Below are positions 1 to 12,900 of a stretch of DNA of 64,000 nt, piece by piece. This DNA is from Simmondsia chinensis. Lineage: Eukaryota; Streptophyta; Magnoliopsida; Caryophyllales; Simmondsiaceae. Every line of letters begins with the position of its first letter. The first letter of the stretch is position 1. The position numbers and the translations under genes are program-made. Where the stretch lies: NCBI GenBank assembly GCA_018398585.1, contig JAGTTD010000006.1, positions 5,468,501 to 5,532,500 of the forward strand. Direction: 5' to 3'. The notes under the pieces are model-generated. The model saw only the letters and a list, made by a program, of their open reading frames with translations. It made no database searches and had not been told where the DNA came from.

Positions 1-690
1 GTTGGGATCATTGTGAAAAGTAGCCTCAAGGGTAAAGTAGTCGGAGTATCAAGAACTGGCGATAGGATCATAAGTATCAAGATGGTCCTAAATGGAGAAG
101 TATTGAACGTAATCAGTGCCTACGCACCTCAAACTGGACTAACTGAGCAGGAGAAGGCAACATTATGAGAGGACTTGGACACAATGATGCAAGGCACACC
201 CCAAACCGAACAAGTGATGATTGGCGGGGATTTCAATGGGCACGTTGGCCCGATGAAGGACGGTTACGCTTCTCACCACGGAGGATTCGGTTTTCGAACC
301 AGGAATGCAGAGGGCAAGCTCTACTAGACTTCGCGGTCACATACGACCTAATGGTGGCCAACACCTTCTTTAGGAAGCGTGAGCAACACATCATCACGTA
401 CCAAAGCGGTGGGACAAGAACACAGATTGACTACATACTATTAAGGAAAAGGCTGCAAAGAGACTACAAGGATTGCAAGGCTACCCCAGGAGAAGACCTA
501 TCTACACAATATAGGGTGCTGTGGGCTGATATAAAGGCCACAAAGAGGGCCAAAAGAATTTGCAAACCCGCGCATACATATACCTATTGGAGGGAGTTGA
601 AGGGGGAGAAGTATAAGGTATACAAGGAAAGAATAGAGGCCGAGCTCGGGGAGGATTTCGAGGGAGATACTAACCACATGTGAAACCAAC
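1..690 (+). pseudogene. RTE endonuclease domain (apurinic-type, EEP fold), degenerate
   Basis: Translation across frames gives a DNase I-like endonuclease: YAPQTG near 120, GGDFNGHVG near 222-248, a conserved LLDFAVTYDLMVANTFF block near 320-370 and IDYILL near 425-443. This domain nicks the target DNA to prime reverse transcription. The final catalytic block, usually TQH-R-L in this clade, reads TQYRVLW near 500, so the active-site His is replaced by Tyr. A stop near 165 and a stop at 681 interrupt it. The start lies before the window. Confidence 0.8.
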
Positions 691-803
691 TGGCCCAAAA
701 GTTGAGAGGACTGGCGCGGGAAGTTCTCGGCACACCAAAGAGAAGGGTAACAAGCAACAGAGAGTCCTGGTGGTGGGGCGAGGAGGTCTAATAGAAGATT
801 AAG

Positions 804-2670
804 GTGAAACAAGTCTGTTTCAAAGAGTGGGATCATCGCAGAGATGAGGATAAGCGACAGCGGTATCTTCAAGCCAGGAAAGAAGCGAAGCGAGCAGTCA
901 GAGAAGCACAATCAAGAACTTATGAGGATTTCTACAAAAGGATGGAGACCAAGGAGAGTGCGAGGGACTTACATAGAATCGCCAAAGCTAGAGAAAGGAA
1001 GACTAGGGACTTGTATAGAGTACAATACATAAGAGGGGAAGATGGACAGGTACTCGTGGACAGGCATCTAATTAAGGCTAGGTGAAAAATGTACTTCCAC
1101 GAGCTGTTCAACGAACAAGGAGGGACATAGATATTCTTAGGTGATCTTCAAACATCTGAGGAGCATCAAAACCACTATGACTGTAGGCAAATTAGCCCCG
1201 AGGAAGTCAAGGAAGCCCTGAGATCCATGAGAAGGGGTAAAGCAGTTGGCCTAGATTGCATACCCATAGAAGTATGAAAATGCCTTGGACAGAAGGGCGT
1301 TAGTTAGCTGACTAAACTATTTAACCAAATTCTTCTGGGGGACAAGATGCTTGAGGAATGGAGGAAGAGCATATTGATTCTGATATATAAGAATGAAGGC
1401 GACATTCAGAGTTGCTCCAACTATTGGGGTATCAAACTAATGTGCCACACTCTGAAGTTGTGGGAACGGGCCATAGAGAGGAGGTTAAGGCAACAGACAG
1501 AGGTATCCGAGAACCAGTTCGGATTTATGCTCGGGAGATCAACAAGAGAAGCCATCCACATCCTAAGGTGAACAATAGAGCAATACAGGGAGAGACAAAA
1601 GGACCTTCATGTGGTTTTCATTGATTTAGAGAAGACATATGATGGAATGCCAAGGGAGATCCTTTGGAGAGTTTTGGACAAGAAAGGCATCCCCGTACCA
1701 TACATCCGAACCATTAGAGACATGTATGAGGAGGTACAGACTATGGTGCGCACAGTGGAAGGGGAGACAGACGCTTTCCCGATAACAGTAGGGGTATACC
1801 AAGGGTCTGCTTTGAGCCCCTATCTGTTCATACTGGTTATGGACGAGCTCACTAGGCACATCCAGGGATGTGTACCTTGGTGCATGCTTTTTCAGATGAC
1901 ATAGTACTGGTGGGGGAGTCGCGGGAAGAGATAAATGAAAAGTTGGAACTGTGGAGAGGGGTTCTAGAGTTGAAGAGTTTACGACTAAGCAGAGCCAAGA
2001 TCGAGCACATGGAACTCAAGTTCGATCCCTCTACCACACCTAGCCGGGAAAAAGTCAAGATTGGATCTGAGGCCATATCGAAGAAGGAGAGATTTAGGTA
2101 CTTGGGGTCCATGATACAACACAACGGCAAAGTGGACGAGGATGTTACCATCCGGATTAAAGTGGGATGGCATAAGTGGAGGATGGCCTCCGCGGTACTT
2201 TGTGACAGAAAGTTTCCCTTGAAGCTAAAGGGAAGATACTATAAGACGGTTGTGAGGTTAGCCATGACGTATGGGGTGGAGTGCAGGGCGATGAAACAAC
2301 AGCACACACAGAAGATGAAGGTAGCGAAGATGTGAATGCTGCGGTGGATGTGCGGACACACGAGGAAGGATAGGACCAGAAACGACGTCACAAGAGGCAA
2401 ATTGGGCGTAGCCTCCATTGAAGATAAATTGAGGGAGCAACGTCTGAGGTGGTTCGGACATGTTAGAAGGAGACCGGACAACGCTCTAGTAAGGAGATGC
2501 GAACAGCCCCTTACTACACTAGACAGAAGAGGCAGAGGTAGGCCAAAGAAGAGATGGCTTGAGACGATCCGACAAAACTTCACCCACCTAAACCTTCGGG
2601 AGGAGATGGCTTTAGATAGGGCCCAATAGAGGGCTAGCATAGGGGTATTAGATGCTCTGGTTGGAGTAGG
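804..2670 (+). pseudogene. RTE reverse transcriptase and C-terminal domain, degenerate
   Basis: Consecutive frames give the linker (ARERKTRDLYRVQYIRGEDG), RT fingers and palm (GKAVGLDCIP near 1240; SENQFGFMLGRST near 1507; FIDLEKTYD near 1614; QGSALSPYLFILVMDELTRH near 1800) and thumb (FRYLGSMIQHNGKVDEDVT near 2092). The catalytic FADD box is damaged: relative to the second copy in this window (63356 onward) one G is missing at about 1890, which changes FADD to FSDD and shifts the frame. Stops also occur at about 1083, 1276, 1569 and 2334. The domain ends near 2629 with EEMALDRAQ. Confidence 0.85.
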
Positions 2671-2763
2671 GTAGTCCAGCTTACTAGTGCTAGGTCCTCT
2701 TGGCGCACGTAGGCTATGTTCTGGCTCTCATGAGCTGATACTTGCTACTTGCCTACTTATCTT

Positions 2764-2830
2764 TATTTTTATCTCTATCTCTATCTCCATCTCCATCTCC
2801 ATCTCCATCTCTATCTCTATCTCTATCCTT
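2764..2830 (+). repeat. TCTATC/TCCATC microsatellite in the RTE 3' UTR
   Basis: About ten hexamer units alternate between TCTATC and TCCATC, flanked by TTATTTTTATC. Another RTE copy in the window (33112-33907, minus) carries a GAA-rich tract at the same relative place, so this part of the UTR appears prone to simple-repeat growth. Confidence 0.85.
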
Positions 2831-3042
2831 ATTTTTATCTTTTCTGTTCATTTGTGCCTGATGTGGCTTGCTGTGAATCTGTTGTTTTGCTCGCCGTTTG
2901 TTTTTTCCCTTCACATGTTTTGATGCTCTCCTGTTGTCAGGTCTTTTGCTCATTGCTGTGGACCATCTTCTCAGGTTGGGGGTCCTTGGAAATAGCCTAT
3001 CTTCAGGGTAGCCCCCTGAAGGGGGAAGGCTGAGTACATCTA

Positions 3043-3063
3043 CCCCCCCCCCCCCCCCCCCCC
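3043..3063 (+). repeat. 21-base C homopolymer in the RTE tail
   Basis: The run follows GTACATCTA and precedes TCCGACCCTGC. Related tails lacking the expansion read CTACCCTCCCC here (for example at 19650), so this is a C-run expansion inside the conserved 3' tail. Confidence 0.85.
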
Positions 3064-3121
3064 TCCGACCCTGCTTATATAGGAGCCCCTTGAGCCATTG
3101 GGTTTGTTGTTGTTGTTGTCG

Positions 3122-3934
3122 TATCTTCAAGTGTGAGGTTAGCAGCCACCAAGTGGCTCAGGTGCAAGCTTAGTTTGTTTTGACCTCTTTGAGTCTTGTC
3201 GGGTTTGTGTTATTGTGAATATCTTATGTCTATTTTGATCGGTTTTCTTTGTTTTGTTTTTCCTTGCACTTTTATCCCCTTTTTTTTTATTGGGTTAACC
3301 AATTTTCGAAAAAAAACTTGTATCAGCTTCCTACATATATATATGAAATCAATGCAAGTTGCAGAGATGTATTTCAGTCGTTTTATGGTATGTTCTTCAA
3401 CATTATATCACTAGACATGCAGGTCCCCTCTAAGCTTAGTTTTGTATTACAGCGCTTGATGTGAATCGACCTCCCAGTCATTAAGTTAGTTCCTTATTCC
3501 CTGTTGTATCTTTGCTGCTTTGATTGTCTTGTCTCTTTTTCTTGGAGATGTTGACATGCATGGGTTATGTAGAATTTATCTGTCTTTCTATGTTACTTAT
3601 TTTGTGTAACTTTTTTGTATTTTACAAGTAATCCCGATAACCTTGGTTTAAGGCATCAAAAGCATAAAACTGTGACAAACAATGTTTTATCATATACCAC
3701 TTCCATCACGCTTCCATCATAGCGGTCATAGTTGTATTTCTAATTACCTCGACTGTCTATTCAGTCATAAAGTACTAGTGTTGATTCCTTAGACACTTCA
3801 AATTACACAAACGTCGAAAAATCTATAAAAGGAGTTGATGTAGCTCTAAGATTGTACATTGAGATTTTCCAAGAATCAAGAGTGTCATTGAATTCCTTAG
3901 GGAACATTTATTGTCGCTTACATGTAAGCATGTC
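3122..3934. other. AT-rich intergenic DNA, no gene seen
   Basis: There is no ORF with recognisable domains and no clear element. TCTAAGCTTAG and other short palindromes are unremarkable. The sequence lies between the RTE (TTG)n end and a second RTE-type tail. Confidence 0.5.
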
Positions 3935-4108
3935 TACTACTGCTTTATTTGACTTAATTTTATAAATATTGTTTTGTTTTTACTTTTTAAGGTTAGGGCC
4001 TTCGGAAACAGCTTCCCTTCAAGGTTGCACCCTGCATATATCTTATCCTCCTCAAACCCTACCTTAACGGGAGCCTTTTAGGCACTGGGCTTGTTGTCGT
4101 TGGTGTAG
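3935..4108 (+). mobile_element. RTE/SINE-type 3' tail copy, subfamily 2
   Basis: The segment runs from TTTGACTTAATTTTATAA through GGAAACAGC and GCACTGGGCTTGTTGTCG. It matches copies at 9640-9800 and 27930-28124 over the whole length. The core, GGxAACAGC followed by a TAGGCACTGGG-TTG end, is the tail shared with the RTE LINE at 3000-3120. The 5' limit is uncertain, and I see no reliable target duplication. Confidence 0.65.
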
Positions 4109-4217
4109 TGCAGAACGGGAAAGAAGAACAAAAAAATTAAGGTTTTAGGATTTTTGCTATGATATCGTGTAAAATTCGAAAAATTCCCTCTTACCTTTAA
4201 GAGTAACCTTTAGTACA

Positions 4218-4912
4218 TAAGGGGGTTCATGGTTCGGTTAACTGAATCAAAAACCATAACCAAAATACTCAAAAATTTATAACCGTTACTATAACCAAAA
4301 AGACCGGTTAACCAACTTTTGATAAATCGGTAACTTGGTTTAGTTATATCTGTTAACTGATAACCAAAAAAAGAGTACACACGCCTCTTTCATATTATAC
4401 GATCCATCTCCCTAATAATTTTTAAATGTCTAAAAAATACATTATACGTGATAATAGTCAACAAATTGTGAGCTTATAATCCAATTTTAAAAAATTAAAC
4501 ATTTTATATATCATTTTAACTAACATGTGAACAAACGAATAGTTCTAGATTGTAGTAAAGTAGTGTTTAGTTAGTATTTTAGATATACTAATAAGGCACA
4601 AGTACTTTATGACAGAAGATGAATTGGTGAAAAATGATAAAATTGATCATGCATTATATAATAGTCACTTATATGCTAGAAAAGCATATTTAGTAAATAA
4701 TACAATATTATGAGCATGTAAAAAGATATACATCATGTATTTTATTTTGGTAATTCGATTAACCGAAATTGACAAAATTACTAACCTTTACCGTCGCGAA
4801 ATACCGCAAATTTATTCAGTTAGTTAACTAAACCAAAAATTCGGTATGGTTGACCGCATTTTTGGGTCGGTATTTCAAAATTTTGGTTACGGATTTTTTT
4901 GGAACACCCTTA
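4218..4912. mobile_element. hAT-like non-autonomous element (GGTTCGGTTAAC type)
   Basis: The termini are inverted: TAAGGGGGTTCATGG on the left and the complement of TAAGGGTGTTCC on the right. Interior sequence near both ends is rich in CGGTTAACCGA-like motifs, typical of plant hAT-derived repeats with GGGGTGTTC ends. A relative lies at 35366-36028. No intact 8-bp target duplication is visible and there is no coding capacity. Confidence 0.55.
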
Positions 4913-5138
4913 AATATAACAGTGTACAAGCATTAATACAACTAAACAGTTACAGAATATACACAACGACAGGCGTTACATAAAATGTATAAAATGCGCT
5001 AAACATACACTAAGCAAATTACCAAGTCTAATCAACAAACGTATACTTGTTTTTGACTCTCATAGCTAGTGTAACAGACTTTACGTCTTCTCGACAGTTT
5101 CTTCTGCCAACTGACGCTGAGTGGTCGGTCGTAAAGGT

Positions 5139-5273
5139 TCAATCTTCGAGGCGTCTAAACCAATTGGCAATGGTTCGGGAGAGGGCTTTGGTGTCATTCA
5201 AGGAGAAGGTTTTGAGACCCTGGGCAAAGGCATCAACTGGCGTGTACAATTCCCCTACTTGCCATTTTGGATC
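5139..5273 (-). CDS. DUF1350 gene exon 9 (last)
   Basis: It encodes DPKWQVGELYTPVDAFAQGL through TIANWFRRLED and TGA. The acceptor is GTTCACCAG. Confidence 0.92.
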   Translation of the reverse strand, partial: DPKWQVGELYTPVDAFAQGLKTFSLNDTKALSRTIANWFRRLED

Positions 5274-6090
5274 CTGGTGAACCCAAAAACATTGAAAACT
5301 AGTCAATTTTTCATGCATACATGCTGTAATTTGGGTTATTTACGCTAAAGGTCCCTGTACTTTTCTCCCTATATCAATTTAATCTTTGTACTATTAATTG
5401 TGTCAATTTAACTTATGTACAAATGATATTGTGTCAGTTTAGTCCTTAAGAGTAAATTTATGTCAAACTGTTCACGAAATTTTTTGGGTGAAATTGAGTC
5501 AATTAATGGATTTATAGTGGCTTACTTGCATCTAATGTAACCGCAACATTAAAAATTACATCATTAACTTAACTTCAATTTGACCATAGGACTAAATTGA
5601 CACAAGATTAATTGTAGAGAGACTAAATTAACACAATTAAACGTATAAGGACTAAATTGATACAATGAGCAAAGTACAAGAACCTTTGAAATAAATAACC
5701 ACCACGCATTCAACAAAAGCAGAAATCGATTCAACATCTATTTGGCCCTGCTGTTTTGGAGTAAAAAAAGGATTTCTTTAAACGAAACGAAACACTTTAT
5801 TTAGTCTTTTGTGGGGTTTGGTCCACACGAAAACGCTTTTAGACAAAAACAATAATTTTCTACTTTCGGAGAGAAGCATAAAAATAATGCTTTTCCTTTA
5901 GAACATAACTTGAAGCAGAATTAACAATTTCTAACACAAAAATGCCAATCAACTGTAATTTGAAATAATTGATTATAAAAAAAAAAAAAATTAAAAATAA
6001 TTTTACAACGTGACCAAACATGCTCTTGGCGATAAATTTGAGGCTTGTTCTCCATAGGGTCAATTTGCTATTATGTGAATTTATTTATCA

Positions 6091-6121
<31 letters not shown>

Positions 6122-7901
6122 TAAAGAAAGGCAAGGAAATGGCTACACTTTTATAGCGGACTGCATAATAAATTCCATTGCGTTTTTGTTTTTTTATAGA
6201 AATATATATTTTTTTAAGATAAAGTCGGGGTTGGTGGAATTCGAACCTAAAGCCTCTTACTTTAGAGTCTCAACCTTGTAGTTTTCATACTAAACCAAGA
6301 CTCTTCGACTTGATTTATAGAAATATACTTAAAAATACATTGCCACGCTAAAAACTATCAATCTAGTGTTAAAATTAATGATTTTACGGTTCCGCATTAA
6401 AATTCTTGTAACATAAGGTTTAAAGGTCACATATGTCCCCACCAGTACCTTGCCTCAGTGATAAAAGGCAGGTGAGAGGATAGAGCATTGATTTCGACCA
6501 AAACCTTTGGAGTTCGATCTCCTCCTGAATCTCTTCTAAGGAATTCCCTCGACTTAATTGGCTCCTGTGATGTGTCGGTCACTCAATGGGCCGGGGTTTA
6601 CTTGATAATCGGGTTCCTCATTAGCAAAAAGTCACTTACGAACCCAAAAACCCAACCCTGACCTACACATAACATTCACAATATACCTAATCACAATTTG
6701 ATTATATGCTTGCGTGTGAGGCGCTAAAGCGGTGTGGTATACATTTTCACTGATTTCTTAGTATAAAAGTACAGCAAAGAGATGGGCAGACATCATGTAA
6801 CAAGTTTTGAGCTAGCCGCTAATCAGACTGACAATCACATAAAGGCATTTTAGTAATGACTATTACATGTACACTGTAGCTTATTTGTCGAAACATATTT
6901 ACGTATGTATTAAAAGAGTATAAAGTTAATGATTGCATGACTGATTACTCGTTTAATTTTGTTTTATAAGTAACATTTGTTCTCTTAGGAAAGCCAACAC
7001 AATCATTAGGACCTATTACGTGAAGTCCTCGACACTCTACTTCTGCAACACTGCAACCAACAAACGTGGACTTCAATATATTCGGTGGCATGAACTCAAA
7101 GCGGACTGTCAAGTATGGGTTCATATCCAAGGCTCAAATTCAAATATTTTTAGGTCAAATTGAAATAATAAACAATGTATAGGGACTAATAGTGTAACAA
7201 AAGAATGTTATAGGAAACTTGCCTGTATGCAAGGGGTGAGATGGTTACCACTAAGTTGAACCTTCTGAAGCGTTCCACCAATAGCGTCAACACGAGGTTT
7301 AAGTGTCTCTTCAAGGACATCCGTGTCATCAATTGCGTCAAAATTGAACTTTACCTGACAAACAGACAGCAGAAACTGAATATAACAAACATGGCCTTTC
7401 AAGAAGCCTGCGAAAAATGTTGAACCTTTACGTACCAGCAAAGTGTGTTCTACGTTGTAGGAGCACCTGAAACAATCACGGTTTTCTGAGGGCGACGGTC
7501 TAAACTCAGATGCACCTTGCCTAACCTGGTTCAGAAGATATTACTATAACAAATGCTTAAAGATACCATAGGACATTATGTTTCAAAAAAGGAACAAGAA
7601 GGTGATGTAACACAGAAGAAGATGCTTCATGATTGTAAAAGACATATGATATGATATTAGATTTCGATAGATTAATTGTTAGGATTAGAATAAATTATAT
7701 CTTTTAAGCTAATAGGAGATTTTAATTATCATTATTTTTAGTTAATAGGATAATTTAGTTTCTTTTATTTAAAGAAGTAGTTTTTTAGTCAACATCTTAT
7801 TTATCTCATTAACTGATTAATAGCTTTTCTTGAAAATAGCCTCCATTTAAGGCAACACTTTGTAGGGGTAAGGCTGCACATATTTTAAAACCGCGCCCCC
7901 C

Positions 7902-7932
<31 letters not shown>

Positions 7933-9952
7933 AAAAAAAACCCTTATGAGGCACTATCATGTTCTTATTGTAACTATCTAATAGCTCTTGCCTATAAATA
8001 ATAACTTTACTCTTTTACAATACGGGCATCATTTCTAGAAGAAGATCAAGGGCAACATGCTCAAAAAAGAGAACTGTTATGACCCAATTTATTAATTAGG
8101 TCAAACTTTATATATTGATTATGAAGATAGAAGAAATTGAGGGAGAAAAAGATTAGATTTACTGTAGAGAGGAGGGAGAAACAGAAAATAGAAGAAGTTG
8201 AGGGAGAATTCAGAGAAAATTAATATTTTTATTCATTCAATATCCAAAGTCATGCCATACAATTGGCTCTAACCTCCCTTTATATAGATTAGGAGGGAAA
8301 AGAAAAGAGAAATCTGAATAATAATAGAATTCTAGCAAAAACATAAAAAATTAGCTAAAAGACCTAATTGTTAAGCACTATTCCTGCCAAATCTAAATTT
8401 AAAAGTTAGATTATTAATTTAACTTTTAAATTTAGATTTAGCTATTTTTAATATTAAATTGTTGGGGTATAACATTACCCTCTCCTCAATTCAACAACTT
8501 GGAACTAAGAATTAGAAGAATTAACATTTTACTCTTTCCAAGTTGTTATAACCCAATTGAGTTATGGGTCATAAACTAACGTTTTTTTGAATTGATTGAG
8601 GAAAAGAGGCAGAGAAGAGAAGAGAGAGCTAGGGAGAAGTAGAATTAAGAAGAGAGTAAGGGAGAAAGGGAGAGTTTGAGAGAGAGAATTGAAAGTAGAA
8701 TCTTTATTATTCATCAAAAAAGTTGTCCATACAATGATACTACCTCCCTTTATATCCATTTTTTAGGCAAATTGGAAAGAGTAAAATGTTAATTCTAATA
8801 ATTCTAGCTCAATTCAACAACTTGGAACTAAGAATTAGAAGAATTAATCAATATAAACCTAAGTACATGACATATTTTCTAGGCTAAAGTCTTGCCCTTC
8901 TTATTTTTTTTTCTTTTTTTCAAAATATGCCAACCGTCGTTTTCCTTTTCCCAGTAAAAATTACGCGTTTCATGTTCTTTCTCAAAATACAACGCCCTTT
9001 TAAAATATTTTACCAGAAAAAAAAAATTACAGATCAAAGTGAAAGGAATGTGAGTCAAATAGTTCACCAAATATAGGCATGCTCATTAAGACCTTGCACC
9101 TAAGTTCTTAGAGCACCCTGAATAAAGTTGCTATTCTCTATCACTACCAATATCCGCACATTTCAGTTTCTTTTGCGTTTTTGGAAAGGAAGAACTAAAC
9201 TCAAGTTCCCGTGCTTTTCCTTTTGTTTTTATATTGTTTTGCTTTTGGATTCACCCCGTCTATAGGGGCTTTCCGACGTTTCTGCTTCTTTTCCTTTTGA
9301 GTCTAGGACGAGTAAGTCTATTCTAAGAGCGCAAGGTGAAACCCGCAAGATTTTACTCGGACGGTTAACATACTTGGCCGAACTGAAGCTCTTTCAAGGG
9401 TTAGCTATATGCACTTGGTTGCCTCCTGTTTACCTTACCCCTATTTGCCCTTGAACTTCATTTTCTTTCCAACTCCAAAAATGTCCTATTGAAGTTTATA
9501 AATAGACATTATTAGAAAAAGTCTCCACTAGTGACTTTACAAAGAAAAAGTAAATTTTAAAAATAGACACTAAAAGTTGAATAAGCAAGTAATCTTTTAA
9601 TAGAGTTTTTCGAACAATAAAGTTTTATTTGACTTGACTTTGACTCAATTTTATAGATATTGTTCCGTTTTTGCTTTTTCGGGTTGGGGGCTCTCGAAAA
9701 CAGCCTCTCTTTGGGATAAGACCCTGTAAGGGTAAGGCTGCATACACCCCCTCAGATCCTGCCTTGGTGGGGACCTTTTAGGCACTGGGATTGTTGTTGT
9801 AATTTTGAATGGTAAAGCAAAATGGGCTCATCGGGTTAGATATTAGAAAATAGAGCCTTGTGATTTCTGGGCACTCTAATAACTGTAGCAACCTGCAAGC
9901 AGGTATACTATTGTTTGTGGCTGTTGCCTCAAAATTAACGTGTGAAAATATT

Positions 9953-9991
<39 letters not shown>

Positions 9992-12900
9992 TAGAATTGG
10001 AAAAAATGCTCAAGACAATAACACAAAAAGGGAAAACAAAAGGGCATGAGTTAATATTAGAACATATGATAGAAATTGGAGGGTTGCGACTGGTGAGGAA
10101 TGAATGCAAGAGTATGAATCTTGATGAAAGAGTATGAAAAATAAGTCGAGAGTGTTCACTATGTTAGTGTTTTATTTTTTGTGAGAGTATGCATGTAAGA
10201 GTTAGTAACCTGCGAATGAAAAGAGTCGTGCTAAGATGATTTGAGAAGGTCTGTAGCTTTGTTTTTGCAAAATTGCAATGAGTTGAGACAAATAACAGTG
10301 TGGTTTTTAGTCATGATTAAAGATTATAATCCAAAATTTCATAGCAGATAATGCAATGGTTTGGGTCATATTTTTCCCTCCAGTTGAGAAAAGATTTTCG
10401 ATGTAAAATTTTGTGTATTGTTTCTTATGTCTTTTTCGCTATTGTGGTGCGCGATTGATTTTCCCAACAACTATAGTCATAGTATATTTATACATGATCT
10501 GAAGAGAAACTGTGATATTCTTGATAATGTAGTCAATGATGCTTTCTCAACGACCCTTGTATCTGTCTAATTATCTTTGGAGACTTACATTTTCATATCA
10601 TATTTCGAGCACACATGACTAGTCGGGTCTCCAAAATAAAAAATATATATAAATTAGAGAAAAATACATACTGAAAGTAATTTAATAGTAAGAAATTGCA
10701 GAAAATACCTCACTAAACACTTTAGGCAACTGATCCACAAACTGAGTCAAGGATGTTATGGCTTCAGGATCATTGTTGGGTAGCATTGTTCCTGCTGTAT
10801 CAAGTAGCACCTTCCATGCGTCTCCTACATATTTTTCACATTCACAGGAGGATTACCATAACAGCTCAAAAAAATAGGGTTATTTATGCAATTAGTCCTC
10901 GTACTTTACTTACTATTTCATTTTAGTTCTTCTACTTTTAATTGTGTCAATTTAGTCCCTATACAGTTAAAATTGTTTCAATCAAGTCCAATTTTAAAAA
11001 TTATGTTAATTTCTAGTGGAAATTGTAACATTAATAAGCATTTACATGTGTTCTTTTTATGTCAAGGGAGTGTCTAGAAATGGGTGAACCTTTACATGGG
11101 GTGAATGTGGTATAATTTTAGCCAGATGTTAGTGACAATATCAACACTGAAATTGATTGGGACAATTTCAATTAGGGACTAAATTGACATAATATGTAAA
11201 ATATAAGGACAAATAGCATAAATAATTGAAAAAAAATATTACCAAACTTCAAATTTTATAGTGAACTAAACAGCACCAGTAGAATGCGAAATCTAGTGCA
11301 TAAGGCCACTGCCACAGTGGGGTTTGAGAAGAGTTAGATGTGGCAATCTTACATTTGTGGAGAGGCTGTTACCAAAGCTTAAACCTTTGTTCTCCATAAT
11401 GGAGTTATCTTACCGATTGCACTGAGGCCCAACCACAAATAGCACAAAGTTTACTGTCCCCAAAACGGGGCAAACAAACATGGGGGAGATGGTTCTATGT
11501 ATGGAATCAAATAAAGTAATGGTTGTTATGTAATATACAGCAATTATGAGCTAACCATTATATGATTGGTCGTCATAGAATGGTACTTTAGTCATACCCT
11601 CCATATCGCATATGCATAATAATTATTTCTACAACTATAAATATGTTTACTCACCAAGAACTATCGGAGGTGTATTAAAATTGATGTCTGCATGGCTTTT
11701 AATTCAAATTTTTACAAACGACAATGACTAGAAACTTATATTGCCTAAGAAAACACAAATCAATTGTCCAACCCATTATACAACATCCGCAAAATCCTGC
11801 TTTGATGCTGCGACCTTGACTGTGACGTTACATTGAATCACTATTTGATTCCATGGTTCTACACAGGCAAGCAACGTCTATGAGGGATGGAAAATGCCTA
11901 CTTTTTCTCATCATCGATATGGACATTTTCCTATGAGAAGTTCTTCCAATAATACAAACTCCAATTCTTAATCAAACCCCAATCACACATAAAATAGGGA
12001 TTAATTTTAGCATCAAATGTCACAACATCAAGAAAATAATCCACAACATTACATTATAATGGTAGTATTGTACGAGAATCACCAGAAAGAAATATGTAAC
12101 TTAACGTGAAATATTAACCAAGCTGTTCTTTTCCTCCTACAAATCAACAAAGACTACTACAACAACAACAACAACAACAGACCCAGTTCTTCAAGGGCTC
12201 CCGCCTAAGCGGGGCCGCCCGGGCCCCGGGGGGGGGGGGGGGGGGGAGATGGATGTACGCAGCCTTATAGGGGTACTACTCTCGCCCAAGTACGCTTAAC
12301 TTCGGAGTTCTACTAGGATCCAGTGCATTAGTACCTGGTAAACAAACCCTACAAATCAGCAAAGACTAGGTTGCATAAACATGACAAATGCTTCATCTCC
12401 TTTCCAAGGGCCATAACCATTTGCTGTTTGGGGTTTTCCCTTTTTTGGCAGAAAAAAAGAACAAAATTCATTCAGTTGGTTCCATTTCTGTTTGTAATTC
12501 CATGCCTTTCAAAAACTTAAAAAGGGAAATTAAAATAAGAAGTCATTTCTAGTACTCGGTCTTTGGTTTTAGAAAAATAAAAAATTGAAAAGACAAAATG
12601 ATACCAAATGAGCCCTAGGAAAATGGATAGAAGTTCGGTTTCCACTATCTAGCTTGCACAGAAGCAATAGGATTGTTCTTTCAATATTCTCTCCTGTTAG
12701 CAGTGACATATCACAAAGGCAAAGCACTTTTGCTGAAGCTGGAAACCGGGACACTTAGCTATACCACACTACATGCCCAAACTAACTAGCGAAACACCCA
12801 AAGGGCGTTTGGACCATGCAGTTGCGATGTAGCAAAAGCCGGGTCCTGCGAATGCCTAGTAACAGTCGTGGTGTTGGCATTAGTTCTCTTTTGGAACATA

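Larger units (their letters stand above)
1..3121 (+). mobile_element. RTE-clade non-LTR retrotransposon (LINE), 5' end outside window
   Basis: The order is endonuclease, reverse transcriptase, a C-terminal domain rich in Arg, Trp and Cys ([22 protein letters not shown]), and a 3' UTR that ends in a short (TTG)n tract rather than poly(A). This layout and the motifs EFPVTVG-like, QGSALSPYLF and DELTRHIQG are those of plant RTE elements. Several stops and frameshifts show that the copy is dead. The 3' UTR holds a TCTATC/TCCATC microsatellite and a 21-base C run. The last 160 bases recur elsewhere in the window as LINE or SINE tails. Confidence 0.9.

Noticed and set aside
2753..3130. Minus-strand ORF with Asp/Arg/Gly repeats
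   Set aside because: It is the reverse reading of the TCTATC microsatellite and C run in the RTE 3' UTR.
12272..12347. A 5S rRNA gene
   Set aside because: Only about the first two thirds of 5S is present, it is diverged, lacks the 3' part and most of the C box, and is fused to a retroposon tail with target duplications.
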